Shown here: in pieces, positions 16,151-23,312 of the stretch
Position numbering within the stretch: position 1 is the stretch's first letter
Layout of the letters: every line of letters begins with the position of its first letter
From: DATMER01 sp963741305
Lineage (GTDB): Bacteria > Acidobacteriota > Thermoanaerobaculia > Multivoradales > UBA5704
Length of the DNA: 23,967 nt
Assembly: GCA_963741305.1 (NCBI GenBank)
Contig: CAVUHL010000008.1
Location: forward strand, 1-23,967
Direction: 5' to 3'
Notes under the pieces: model-generated
The model's database searches: none
The model's input: only the letters and a program-made list of their open reading frames with translations
What the model was told of the DNA's origin: nothing
Position numbers and translations under genes: made by a program

Positions 16151-17173
16151 CTACTCTGGGGATCTAGATCGGCGCCTTGCTCCTGTGGGCGGGCTTCCCG
16201 GCTTACTCTCTCCCGCCGACGCCTGAGGCTCGCCTTTCGTTCCCGCGTCATTCGCTCCAGGATCTGAAGAGTCTCCATTGGCTGCTTCATTTTCGCCTTC
16301 CTTGCTCTGTGCGGAGAGCAGTTCGGATGCGTCGCTGAAGACTATATCCTCACCCGGCCTAAAAATGCAATACCCTTTTTTATGCAGAGCGCTGGCGACC
16401 GCGACTTCCTCAGGGCTTATCTTGCCCACATTCACGAAGAGACCATGCGCTTCCCTCTGGTCAATGATGAATGAATGTGACGGATAATCCCTGACAAGTC
16501 GGTCAAGCGCCTCGTCCTTCAAATTGTGTGTGCCTATACGCTCACCATACGCCTTAGCGATATCAATCTGACGCTGCATCTCCCCCATCTTTTGGGGATC
16601 AATTTGGGCAGCGATGGGAGCAAACAGACCGCTCACGAGTTGGCAGGCGACCTCGCACGCCGTGGTGGTTGAAATAGCTCCCTGGCTCTTTTCAAGGATC
16701 GAAAGCATATAGTCTTCGAATGCTGAGAAGGCATGCGCCTCTAGGATAGCCAACGCCTGAAAGGTGTCGAGACCAGATCCGACGCCAATTAGATCATCCT
16801 TCTTATGAACCTGTATATCCAGTGGCCCCAACTCGCCAAAAGGGCCAAAAACCAATTCGTTCGCACAAATGGCGACGAGAGTGCCAGCGCTTCTGCACGG
16901 CCCTAACACAAGAAGCCGGATACACTTAAAGAAAGACTGAAGCGCTCGCGCCAAACGATAAGCGGCGTGAGCATCGCCGCCGTAGGTCGTCAAAATAAGG
17001 GTAATATTTGCATGTTTCTTTCGATTTAGAATGAAGGCAATAAAGTCGCTGACTTCATTGCTGTAAATGCGGCCGCTATAGGAAAACATGTCCGCATTCT
17101 GACTTGTCGTGCAAGCCGGAATGGCTGTCTGGAGGTCAGGGAGACCATAAGCCTTCTGCTTCTTGCTCGCCAT
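16151..17173 (-). CDS. SDH-type Clp-fold serine proteinase (passenger gene)
   Basis: A 340-aa protein of the serine dehydrogenase proteinase (SDH/SppA-like, ClpP/crotonase fold) family. The oxyanion glycines are in TTYGGDAHAAYRLARALQ (about residues 62-79). The nucleophile Ser95 is in LGPCRSAGTLVAICANELVF, followed by the family hallmark GELGPLDIQVHKKDD (about 112-127). The C-terminal 50 residues are polar and probably disordered. No signal peptide or membrane segment, so it is probably cytoplasmic. The start at ATG 17173 overlaps the stop of the upstream gene (TAATG) with GGGAGG upstream; the frame continues farther upstream but only antisense to its neighbours. It is the last gene of the passenger operon. 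Base composition is less GC-rich than its neighbours, which suggests separate origin. Substrate unknown. Confidence 0.8.
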   Translation of the reverse strand: MASKKQKAYGLPDLQTAIPACTTSQNADMFSYSGRIYSNEVSDFIAFILNRKKHANITLILTTYGGDAHAAYRLARALQSFFKCIRLLVLGPCRSAGTLVAICANELVFGPFGELGPLDIQVHKKDDLIGVGSGLDTFQALAILEAHAFSAFEDYMLSILEKSQGAISTTTACEVACQLVSGLFAPIAAQIDPQKMGEMQRQIDIAKAYGERIGTHNLKDEALDRLVRDYPSHSFIIDQREAHGLFVNVGKISPEEVAVASALHKKGYCIFRPGEDIVFSDASELLSAQSKEGENEAANGDSSDPGANDAGTKGEPQASAGESKPGSPPTGARRRSRSPE

Positions 17174-17421
17174 TAAGTCCCTCCCTTCACTCTCTGCCAT
17201 CTTGTTTTTGCGGCCTTCCGGGCGCTCTCCACCCGTGCTTCCGCCGTCATCTTGGCGGCCCGGGCCTTCCCACCCTTTGCGCCCCCGAGCTTCCCGAGCG
17301 CGACGGCAGCGGGGTTCTTCTCGGGCTCCGGTTTGCGCGGAGGAGCTTCGCCGATGGCTTCCTGGAAGACTTGGAAAGCTAGCTCGTTCGGATCGCGTGG
17401 TCTGCGTGGGCGTGTAGGCAT
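17173..17421 (-). CDS. small basic KGG-motif protein (passenger gene)
   Basis: An 82-aa protein starting MPTRPRRPRDPNELAFQVFQ. The C-terminal half is basic with ALGKLGGAKGGKARAAK and ARVESARKAAKTRWQRVKGG, the Gly-Gly/Lys pattern seen in small KGG-type proteins found near mobile genes. It probably binds nucleic acid, but this is inference. The start at ATG 17421 is preferred to the in-frame ATG at 17457. The stop overlaps the proteinase start by one base, so the two are translationally coupled. Confidence 0.7.
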   Translation of the reverse strand: MPTRPRRPRDPNELAFQVFQEAIGEAPPRKPEPEKNPAAVALGKLGGAKGGKARAAKMTAEARVESARKAAKTRWQRVKGGT

Positions 17422-17475
17422 GGTGCCATGGTAGCACAGTGGGGGGCCGGCCCCCACAGGAACCGACCCTTGAGA

Positions 17476-17943
17476 CTATACGTCTTCCCGCTGGAACCGC
17501 CGGAGTAGCGGCGTGGGGTCTTCGGAGGGATCGCCGTTGGAACGTAGCCAAGTGCGGGCCAATTCGGCGGCAAGTGCGCGTGCATGCCGGGCGGTCCGCA
17601 GGATCGCAAGGACGCGCATGTCCGGGAGGTAGAGGAGGGTGAACGAGCGGCTCCCGGGGTTGGGCTCCGCGTTCACGCCCCTGAAGTAGGCGAAGGGATC
17701 GGAGATCAGCCCACGGACCGGGAGCCTCTCCCCTCCAGGCGCGGGGGCTTGGAAGATGCCGTACCGCCAGCATAGGGAGACGGGCTTTCCGGCCCGGCGG
17801 AGTCCGTCCAGGTAGCGGTCCGCCGCTTCGGCAAGCCAAGTGCCAACCGAGGCGTGGCCGTGGCCTTCCGCCGCCTGCTTCCACCTGGCAGACTGCCGGA
17901 CATCGGCCCGGACGGTGAAGGCGGCGGTCTTCAGCCCCGCCAC
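17476..17943 (-). CDS. hypothetical passenger protein, 155 aa
   Basis: Starts at GTG 17943 (AGLKTAAFTVRADVRQSARW), overlapping the upstream gene by 13 bp. The N-terminal 50 residues (VRADVRQSARWKQAAEGHG, then SVGTWLAEAADRYL) have the spacing of a ribbon-helix-helix or similar small DNA-binding fold. The second part is beta-rich (SFTLLYLPDMRVLAILRTAR). No signal or membrane segment. I recall similar proteins beside IS1-type transposases but no known function. It may regulate the operon; the fold assignment is uncertain. Confidence 0.65.
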   Translation of the reverse strand: MAGLKTAAFTVRADVRQSARWKQAAEGHGHASVGTWLAEAADRYLDGLRRAGKPVSLCWRYGIFQAPAPGGERLPVRGLISDPFAYFRGVNAEPNPGSRSFTLLYLPDMRVLAILRTARHARALAAELARTWLRSNGDPSEDPTPLLRRFQREDV

Positions 17944-18368
17944 TTCCCAAGCTCCTCGTTCAGGCGTCGCCCCATCTCGCCGATCTCATAGGCGAGCCCT
18001 CCGGCGAAGAGGCACAAGGTTTCAACCTCCGGGGTGAGAGAGCACTTGTCCTTTTCCTGAAAGATCGATCCGAGATGCCCCTCCAGGAAGCGGAACTCGG
18101 CCAGGACCGCGACGAGCTCCCACCGGGTTTCCGGCTCCGGCTGCTCCGGCCATTCGAGGCGGGGGTGTTCCAGGACCATTTCGTAGAGGAGCCGGGAAAG
18201 CCCTTGGAGGGCCTCCGTGTCTTCCGGCCGGGAGAAGTGGCGCAGGAACGTGAAGCGAAAACCTTCGTGGTCTTCCCAATCTGAGGCGATGGCTCGCGGC
18301 GGCGGGGCCGGGGGAGGCTCCGGCATCGGGCGGATGGGCGGTGTAGGATCTGCTGTTAGCTTGGGCAC
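17931..18368 (-). CDS. hypothetical passenger protein, 145 aa
   Basis: First gene of the passenger operon. It starts at GTG 18368 with AGGAG about 9 nt upstream. A Pro-rich N-terminus (PPIRPMPEPPPAPPP) precedes a helical acidic domain (LQGLSRLLYEMVLEHPRLEW; VAVLAEFRFLEGHLGSIFQE). It contains two Cys in the C-terminal half (KCSLTPEVETLCLFAGG). No signal peptide. It overlaps the next gene by 13 bp, indicating co-translation. Function unknown; the family is not recognised. Confidence 0.65.
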   Translation of the reverse strand: MPKLTADPTPPIRPMPEPPPAPPPRAIASDWEDHEGFRFTFLRHFSRPEDTEALQGLSRLLYEMVLEHPRLEWPEQPEPETRWELVAVLAEFRFLEGHLGSIFQEKDKCSLTPEVETLCLFAGGLAYEIGEMGRRLNEELGKWRG

Positions 18369-18468
18369 GGACTCATCTCCTTGCCTGGGTTAGGTCCGGT
18401 GAGGCGTTCGTGCGTCTCGCCGGGCCGCTTGCTTTGGGTTGCGGGAAAGGTGCGTTCCCTCCCCTGGT

Positions 18469-18482
18469 GTAGACCGGTCTAC
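18469..18482. promoter_or_regulatory. perfect 14-bp palindrome upstream of the passenger operon
   Basis: GTAGACCGGTCTAC lies about 100 bp upstream of the operon start and just downstream of a possible -35 TTGACC (near 18523) and -10-like TAGGGT on the minus strand. It is probably an operator for an operon-encoded or host regulator. Confidence 0.45.
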
Positions 18483-18534
18483 GGGGGGAAGGTACCCTAC
18501 TTCAGGCGGGAATGGGGCGGTCAAGGGGGCAAAT

Positions 18535-18553
18535 TTCAAACTAGGACACTACC
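18535..18553. repeat. right terminal inverted repeat of the IS1-family element
   Basis: TTCAAACTAGGACACTACC is the exact reverse complement of 15095-15113. Confidence 0.9.
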
Positions 18554-18561
18554 CTGAGACA
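18554..18561. repeat. target site duplication, right copy
   Basis: CTGAGACA directly follows the right terminal repeat and is identical to 15087-15094. Confidence 0.85.
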
Positions 18562-18702
18562 TTTCGGAGCGTTCCGAAGACGTTGCGGAGCACTCCGGAC
18601 GCGTTCCGGAGCGTTCCAAAATGCTTCCGGAGCGTTCTGGAAGCGTTTCGGAGCGCTCCTGAGACACTCCAGAGCGCTTCGGAATGTCTCTACGGCGAGT
18701 GG
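18554..18702. repeat. right half of the 21-bp tandem repeat array
   Basis: Units of exactly 21 bp start at 18556, 18577, 18598, 18619, 18640, 18661 and, degenerate, 18682. The core CGGAGC recurs at offset 9 in the first five units, with CAGAGC in the sixth. Together with 15006-15094 there are about 10-11 units. The array lies in a non-coding gap, though both strands read as 7-residue periods (ERSxxxx on minus, FRSxPxx on plus). Confidence 0.8.
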
Positions 18703-18785
18703 CGATCTCACGATGTAAGCTCACTGGCCCATTCCTCGGAAACCGCGCGCCCTCGCTGGCCGCCGGTAAGTTAGCGCCTATGCTC

Positions 18786-19436
18786 CTACCCCTTCGGCCG
18801 CACGCTTTTGAGCATCGCCACGAAGGCCTCCCTCTGGGCGGCCAACGTGGCGTCCGGACCCGTCGCCTTGAAGAACCAGGGGCCGCCCGGCCCCTCCACC
18901 ACTGCCCCGAAGAGCCGCGCGTTGGCCTGGTCCGTGGAAGGTCCCATTCCCATCTGGCTGGCCTTGAGTGTGCCTCCCACCTCGACCCAAGTCACCTTCA
19001 AGCCGTCGCTCTCGAACACCTCGGGCTGAGGCTGGTCCGAAGTCTCCATCTGGCCGACCCAGCGCTGGATGTTGTCCTCCACCCCGCCACCGCCGCCCGG
19101 GCCGAAGAAGAAGACGGCAAAATCGCCGGGGCCTCCCGGACCGGGGATGACCGCCTGGGCGATCCGCATGCTGGAAGAGGGCGGCTTATTTTCCCAGTCG
19201 CTGGGCATGGTGAACTCAATGGAGCCCGCCGAAGCCTCGCCGTCCCCGCCGGCAGGCTCGGCCACGACCTCACCGCGCGAGGAGATGGTGCCTACAGGCC
19301 CAGCGTCGGGGGATGCAGGAGCGGCCTCGGAAACCGCCGCCGGAGCAGCTCCCTCCTCGGCAGGGGCGTCGCTGGCTCCACCGCAGGCGCAGAGCGCTGG
19401 GAGGAGAAGGGAGAGGCAGAGAGTATGGCGCAGCAT
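18786..19436 (-). CDS. putative lipoprotein
   Basis: A 216-aa protein. MLRHTLCLSLLLPALCACGG is a lipoprotein signal with the lipidated Cys at about 18 (lipobox LCAC). An Ala/Glu/Pro-rich linker (about 20-65) follows. The folded domain begins at SIEFTMPSDWENKPPSSSM and continues AVIPGPGGPGDFAVFFFGPG, VEDNIQRWVGQME and DATLAAQREAFVAMLKSV. The start is ATG 19436; upstream in-frame codons run toward tRNA-Sec. It is probably anchored in the outer or inner membrane facing the periplasm. Similar short lipoproteins with an FFFGPG motif are conserved hypotheticals. Single gene, divergent from tRNA-Sec. Confidence 0.7.
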   Translation of the reverse strand: MLRHTLCLSLLLPALCACGGASDAPAEEGAAPAAVSEAAPASPDAGPVGTISSRGEVVAEPAGGDGEASAGSIEFTMPSDWENKPPSSSMRIAQAVIPGPGGPGDFAVFFFGPGGGGGVEDNIQRWVGQMETSDQPQPEVFESDGLKVTWVEVGGTLKASQMGMGPSTDQANARLFGAVVEGPGGPWFFKATGPDATLAAQREAFVAMLKSVRPKG

Positions 19437-19519
19437 GGCAAGTCTCCGTCGGAGTTGGGCGCGGCTCAAGCCGCACCCGGGGAGAGTATCACCCTGCCTC
19501 ATGGGTTAGAATCCCACCC

Positions 19520-19619
19520 GGAAGCGCTCGGGGGCTGGTGCCTTCTGCGGTCTTCAAAACCGTTGTCCGACGCCGGTTGCGGCGTCGGGGGTGGGTTCGA
19601 TTCCCATGCGCTTCCGCCA
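19520..19619 (+). tRNA. selC: tRNA-Sec (anticodon TCA)
   Basis: A 100-nt tRNA including encoded CCA. The 8-bp acceptor stem GGAAGCGC/GCGCTTCC (19520-19527 / 19608-19615) is perfect, with discriminator G and CCA at 19617-19619. The anticodon loop CTTCAAA (19552-19558) gives TCA. The long variable arm, CCGACGCC (19567-19574) with GGCGTCGG (19581-19588), and a 5-bp T stem around TTCGATT complete the bacterial 8+5 geometry of selenocysteine tRNA. It shows that the organism decodes UGA as selenocysteine. No selA, selB, selD or obvious selenoprotein gene is in the window. Confidence 0.97.
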
Positions 19620-20183
19620 TTCGGTTCAACAACTTACGACAGTTTCTCGACGCCAATTTCCTTCAACTTCTGACTTCCTGCTTCCCCCGAATCTGCGCCT
19701 CCAGTGACACGGCAGTGACACAGGGAAGACCGCAGGAGGAACCGCCCCCGAACACTTCCGGGGCCGCGTTCCTCTGTCTCCAGGCATAGCGTTCCATCAG
19801 AGGTACTGCTTGCCGGGGATGTACCCGATCTTCTCCAGTTAGGGGCTGACCGGGCTGTCCAGCAGGCCTACCCACCTACGAAGGCCACCTTGCGGAACTC
19901 GTTCTCGGTTGGGCCTCGGGCGGCGCGCTGATTTGCCCGGCGTAAGCGGCGCCCGTCTTCAGATCCTTGACCTCCCGCAGAATCCCTCGCCGCAGTCCCT
20001 CTCCTGCGGCTTGTAGAAGCGACTCAGGCGGACTGCCAAGACGCGCGTCCCGACTCGGCCTGCGACGACCTCGACGGATCTGTCTTTCGCGTGGGCAGAA
20101 GCCATATACCTCCAGGTGCAAGGAAGACAATACGCAATCTGCGCCTGCCTTCAGATACGGTAATCTTCACTCAAGGTAAGTAA

Positions 20184-20202
20184 CCCCCGGCTCTGCCGGG
20201 GG
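20184..20202. repeat. hairpin CCCCCGG-CTCTG-CCGGGGG
   Basis: A perfect 7-bp stem with a 5-nt loop, not followed by a U-tract on either strand. Confidence 0.6.
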
Positions 20203-20412
20203 ACTCCCAGAGTTTGACAGTTCCGGGATTGTGGGAGGGTGGGCGGGGCTTCACTGTTCGGAGTCGATCGGAGTTGCAAGGGAGAAGGGCGGGAGGGGTG
20301 GGCGGGATTTAACTGTCTACCTCAAAAGCTGCGGCGAAGGAGCGGCCGGCGGTCCAGATGACAGGTCGGTCGCTCAGTGGGATAAGAAGGAGTCGTGGTC
20401 GCAGTGGCAGCC

Positions 20413-20455
20413 AGCCGCCTTTAGGCGGCTCACAGCTAAGCCGCTTTGAGCGGCT
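20413..20455. repeat. two adjacent related hairpins
   Basis: AGCCGCC-TTTA-GGCGGCT (20413-20430) and AGCCGCT-TTG-AGCGGCT (20439-20455) are perfect 7-bp stems that share AGCCGC and are 8 bp apart. Their tandem similarity suggests one repeated unit. Confidence 0.6.
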
Positions 20456-20542
20456 CCCATGTTTCAAGCCTCCTGCTCTGCCGGAGGTCTCTGACATAGG
20501 TGCCAGAGCACTCAGTCCCACGACCAACACCCCCCGTCATAG

Positions 20543-20562
20543 GGCCCCGCCCAGGCGGGGCC
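20543..20562. repeat. hairpin GGCCCCGCC-CA-GGCGGGGCC
   Basis: A perfect 9-bp stem with a 2-nt loop and no U-tract on either strand. It sits in the same hairpin cluster as 20184-20455. Confidence 0.6.
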
Positions 20563-20705
20563 TCTGCCAGTGACTTCGGGCCGGAGGAGCATGGAACCAA
20601 TTGGTCTTTAAAGTCATTGTTCGGCGCTGATGGCGGGCGGGGTGGGACTGATCCTAAGGAGGGGTGCCGCGCGGCGCGAGCGGTTCATCGCCCCTCGGTC
20701 TCAGA

Positions 20706-21299
20706 TCACGCCGTCGGCGGCTCTGTCAGCTCTCCTTCGGCCGCGCCGCCTTGCGGGGCGCTCAGACGCTCGCTCAGCGGCCTGCGTAGTGACTCGATGA
20801 CCTCATCCTCGCTGTAAATGCGGCTCGGATCCAGAGCGTCTCGCGTCCTGCTTGTGGCCATGGGGACGAGTTCGTGCTGGTGGCGCAGCCAGACTGCAGT
20901 GAAGCCGACCTCGGGCACCGTCAAGACTGCAAAATCCCGGGTATCGCGCCCTTGGTCCTCAGCGACGCGCAGAGCGTCGTTCAAGGCAATTGCAACTTCA
21001 GAGGCCCAGGACGCAAGATAGCTCACCGTTTCACCGGCAGGCTCGGCGATCGGTGCTTCGATCGGTTCGTCGCCCTGGAAGATGACCGACTGATATCCGG
21101 GCAAGTCTCTGCTCCGTCAATCCTGCCTTTCAGGACAGAATCGCCGCCGACCACATAGTATGGATGAGGGACCGTGACAGCCCGTTCCCCCTGACCTCCG
21201 ATCGGGGCTCCGGCAGCTTGGAACTCTCCGGATCGCTCCTGCCCCGCGAAGGAGCGGAAGAAGCTCGAGCGCTTGTTCCATGTACCTTTCATTTGCCAT
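20706..21299 (-). CDS. hypothetical protein in papain-like protease operon, frameshifted
   Basis: Reconstructed protein of about 195 aa. The probable start is ATG 21299, with GAAAGGAG about 7 nt upstream, but the frame must change near 21290 to read GTWNKRSSFFRSFAGQERSG and VPHPYYVVGGDSVLKGRID. It changes again near 21105 to read YQSVIFQGDEPIEAPIAEP, VAIALNDALRVAEDQGRDTR and FAVLTVPEVGFTAVWLRHQH, ending in TGA 20706-20708. No signal peptide. It follows the protease gene by 11 bp and is probably co-transcribed with it. It could be an inhibitor, substrate or partner of the protease; this is inference. Confidence 0.5.
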
Positions 21300-21310
21300 G
21301 GTCGCTCCTT

Positions 21311-21873
21311 TCAGAGGACTCGGTAGGTCCATGCCCAGGTGCCATTGGCATTGTAGGACCGGACCAGGGTGTCGTAGGACATCCGGCCGCCTGGGTTGAG
21401 AGGGTCATTCACGAAGACCTCATTGCCGCGCGGGCCACCCTCCACGAAGCCGTCCACCTGCACGAAGTGGAATGTTCCCGAGGACCAGCGGATGGCACAG
21501 CAGACCGGCTTGCCGGCGCGCAGACGATCCCGAAGGTCGGCAAACGAAAGCAAGCCGCTCCATTGTCGGCCGGCACTCCCGCGTTGGCAAGCGCCACTTC
21601 CAGGCGGGACTGCTGGTCGCAATGAGAAGCGAGCGGAACCGCGCAGCAGTCATCGTGACCCAATTGACGCATCGCCAACTCGCACTGCCGAAGCTTCGCA
21701 CCGGGAGACCGGAAGTTTTGAATGCTGACCGAGACCGCAGCCCAGCACCAGTTGTTGCCGGATTGCTGCTGCCGGATGACGCCGATCTGGTGAGGGGACG
21801 CTGCGGCCCCTCCGATTGGAGGATCTTCTGGAGCCGGGACCAAGCGCGCTCGGAGTGAAGGCGAGATTTCCAT
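21311..21873 (-). CDS. papain-like cysteine protease (C39/C70-like), frameshifted
   Basis: Reconstructed protein of about 187 aa. The start is ATG 21873 with GAGG 7 nt upstream. The catalytic Cys is in IRQQQSGNNWCWAAVSVSIQ (about residue 43), His in SSGTFHFVQVDGFVEGG and Asp/Asn in NEVFVNDPLNPGG, the order Cys-His-Asn/Asp of papain-fold peptidases. Several extra Cys occur in HDDCCAVPLASHC. One indel near 21545 separates the Cys half from the His half. No signal peptide, so it acts in the cytoplasm or is exported by another route. It starts 8 bp after the stop of the exported-protein gene. Substrate unknown. Confidence 0.7.
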
Positions 21874-21881
21874 AGCGAACC

Positions 21882-23291
21882 TCAAAACTTGAGTTGGATC
21901 GCGCCGTAGAGTGCGACCTTGGAGGTTTTATATTCGAGATGATCCTGGATCTCGGCGGTGCCGGAAACCTCATCCCCCTCCTTCAGATCGCCGTTGAGAT
22001 CCTTGTAGCGGGTGATCATCCCGCCGATGCTGATGCTGAAGTTGAAGGGGTCCACGAAGCGAATCCCGAGGCCTGTCAGGAAGCCTGGGAAATCCTTGGC
22101 CGAGCTGACACCTATCTGCAGGAACGGGTAGACGACGGATGGAGAGCGGAGTCGCGGGATCAGATTCAACATCAAGGCTCCGTCGATCGGCTCGTGATCC
22201 TCGATGCGCTGGACGATCATTTTGCCGTCGTCAGTCGTCTCCGTACCGTACTGTGGGTAGGTAAGGCTGTTGTAGACCACCGCAACGGCGCGCTCCACGA
22301 CGACGAGAGAGTTCTTGCGAACGTCCATCTTTGCGACGGCGGCTTCGCCGGTCTTGGTCTCGATCGTGTTGTTACCGGTCAAGCTGACCGTCTTCTCCTG
22401 CACGGATGCCGTGACATTCTGCTGCTCTGCAAAGGTGGGGGTGACCTTATGAATAGCAAAGTCGGTCAGGCTGGGGCCCCGCCAATCCTTGGCGTCGCGA
22501 AACGGTTCGAGCACCTTGGACAGATCTGCGAGTTGCTGGCGCAGAGCTTCCTTCTTGGCGATAATCCGTTCAGCGATGCTGTGCACCTCGATATAGTCGA
22601 TCAAGATACGGGAAGTGATGTCCCCGCAGTTTTCCGAGGGCTTCTTATTCAAGCCTCCGAAATTGTTCCTAATTGAGTCAAGCGTACTTCGTGCCAAGGT
22701 GATGTTATCTGTGATTTCCTGCTGCTCGTCACCCAGCATGCCATAGGAGCTTTCGACGCCCGCATTTCCATGAGCGCCGGAGATGATTGTCCGCAGTTCA
22801 TCCGCCGTGAATGTAGGGGTGGTTAAAGCTGCATAGGCCTGCGAGATGAGATCTTGTAGAACGGTGCACCCAGGGCCTCCCTGCGCTTGTTTTTGTGGAT
22901 CGTTATCGTTACCCCCTCCCAGGGGCGACGCTGCTGGCTGCGGCAATGAACTCTGAAGCCCTCTCAGGTCATCGAGAAACGCTTGAATCGCGGTGAAGCT
23001 CGGGTCTGGGGTCGCCTTGGATTCGACGGTCCATTTTTCTGTGAGCGGATTAAAATTTCCGATGCAGATCGAAATCTCGTCGTTGCTCCGGAAGGTTATG
23101 CCATCGGCAGTCTTGGGTGACGTGTTGGTATCAATGCGATAGTTTATGACAGATGCACCGCCATTGTCTGAGCCTAGTGATAAGGTAATGCTGTCCTGGA
23201 CAAGCGGTGCGTTCAGCGCGTCGGTCGTGGAGTCGGCTCCGACTCCCGACGCGATCGATAGGATTATTAGTGAGAACAGGAGGTGTTTCAT
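21882..23291 (-). CDS. exported hypothetical protein, possibly outer-membrane associated
   Basis: A 469-aa protein. It has a signal peptide (MKHLLFSLIILSIASGVGA) and a start at ATG 23291 with AAAGGAGA about 8 nt upstream. An N-terminal beta-rich part (SITLSLGSDNGGASVINYRI), a central helical region with coiled-coil character (IAERIIAKKEALRQQLADLS) and a C-terminal part with repeated beta-strand patterns (LMLNLIPRLRSPSVVYPFLQ; FNFSISIGGMITRY) follow. It ends LYGAIQLKF, an aromatic C-terminus typical of outer-membrane beta-barrels. No known domain recognised. It is the second gene of the operon, upstream of the papain-like protease. Confidence 0.65.
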   Translation of the reverse strand: MKHLLFSLIILSIASGVGADSTTDALNAPLVQDSITLSLGSDNGGASVINYRIDTNTSPKTADGITFRSNDEISICIGNFNPLTEKWTVESKATPDPSFTAIQAFLDDLRGLQSSLPQPAASPLGGGNDNDPQKQAQGGPGCTVLQDLISQAYAALTTPTFTADELRTIISGAHGNAGVESSYGMLGDEQQEITDNITLARSTLDSIRNNFGGLNKKPSENCGDITSRILIDYIEVHSIAERIIAKKEALRQQLADLSKVLEPFRDAKDWRGPSLTDFAIHKVTPTFAEQQNVTASVQEKTVSLTGNNTIETKTGEAAVAKMDVRKNSLVVVERAVAVVYNSLTYPQYGTETTDDGKMIVQRIEDHEPIDGALMLNLIPRLRSPSVVYPFLQIGVSSAKDFPGFLTGLGIRFVDPFNFSISIGGMITRYKDLNGDLKEGDEVSGTAEIQDHLEYKTSKVALYGAIQLKF

Positions 23292-23312
23292 GGATAATTC
23301 TCCTTTGAAGGG

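Larger units (their letters stand above)
15095..18553. mobile_element. IS1-family transposon with passenger operon, 3459 bp
   Basis: The element is delimited by 19-bp perfect inverted repeats and flanked by an 8-bp direct repeat (CTGAGACA). It contains an IS1-type transposase at its left end and four passenger genes in one minus-strand operon with its own putative operator and intrinsic terminator. It is inserted in a 21-bp tandem repeat array. IS elements with passenger genes unrelated to transposition are known in several families. The boundary evidence here is direct; the transposase frame is broken in this assembly. Confidence 0.88.
19620..20705. other. 1.1-kb region without a clear gene, hairpin-rich
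   Basis: No open frame here has a good ribosome-binding site with a recognisable product. Short protein-like stretches occur on the minus strand (NEFRKVAFVGG and LEKIGYIPGKQYL between 19800 and 19940) and may be gene relics. The right part holds at least four GC-rich hairpins (listed separately) and two imperfect direct copies of a GGTGGGCGGG segment near 20237 and 20297. Confidence 0.5.

Noticed and set aside
16151..17950. A 599-aa proteinase starting near 17950
   Set aside because: The upstream extension is antisense-like, overlaps two better-supported genes in other frames, and lacks a ribosome-binding site; the start at 17173 has one.
18554..18702. CRISPR array
   Set aside because: The 21-bp units are contiguous with no unique spacers, and no cas genes are present.
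19663..19875. Tyrosine integrase remnant beside tRNA-Sec
   Set aside because: Only a short MERYAW resembles the catalytic Tyr region, with no Arg or His boxes; too little to claim.
20543..20562. Intrinsic terminator
   Set aside because: The stem is strong but no T-tract follows on either strand.
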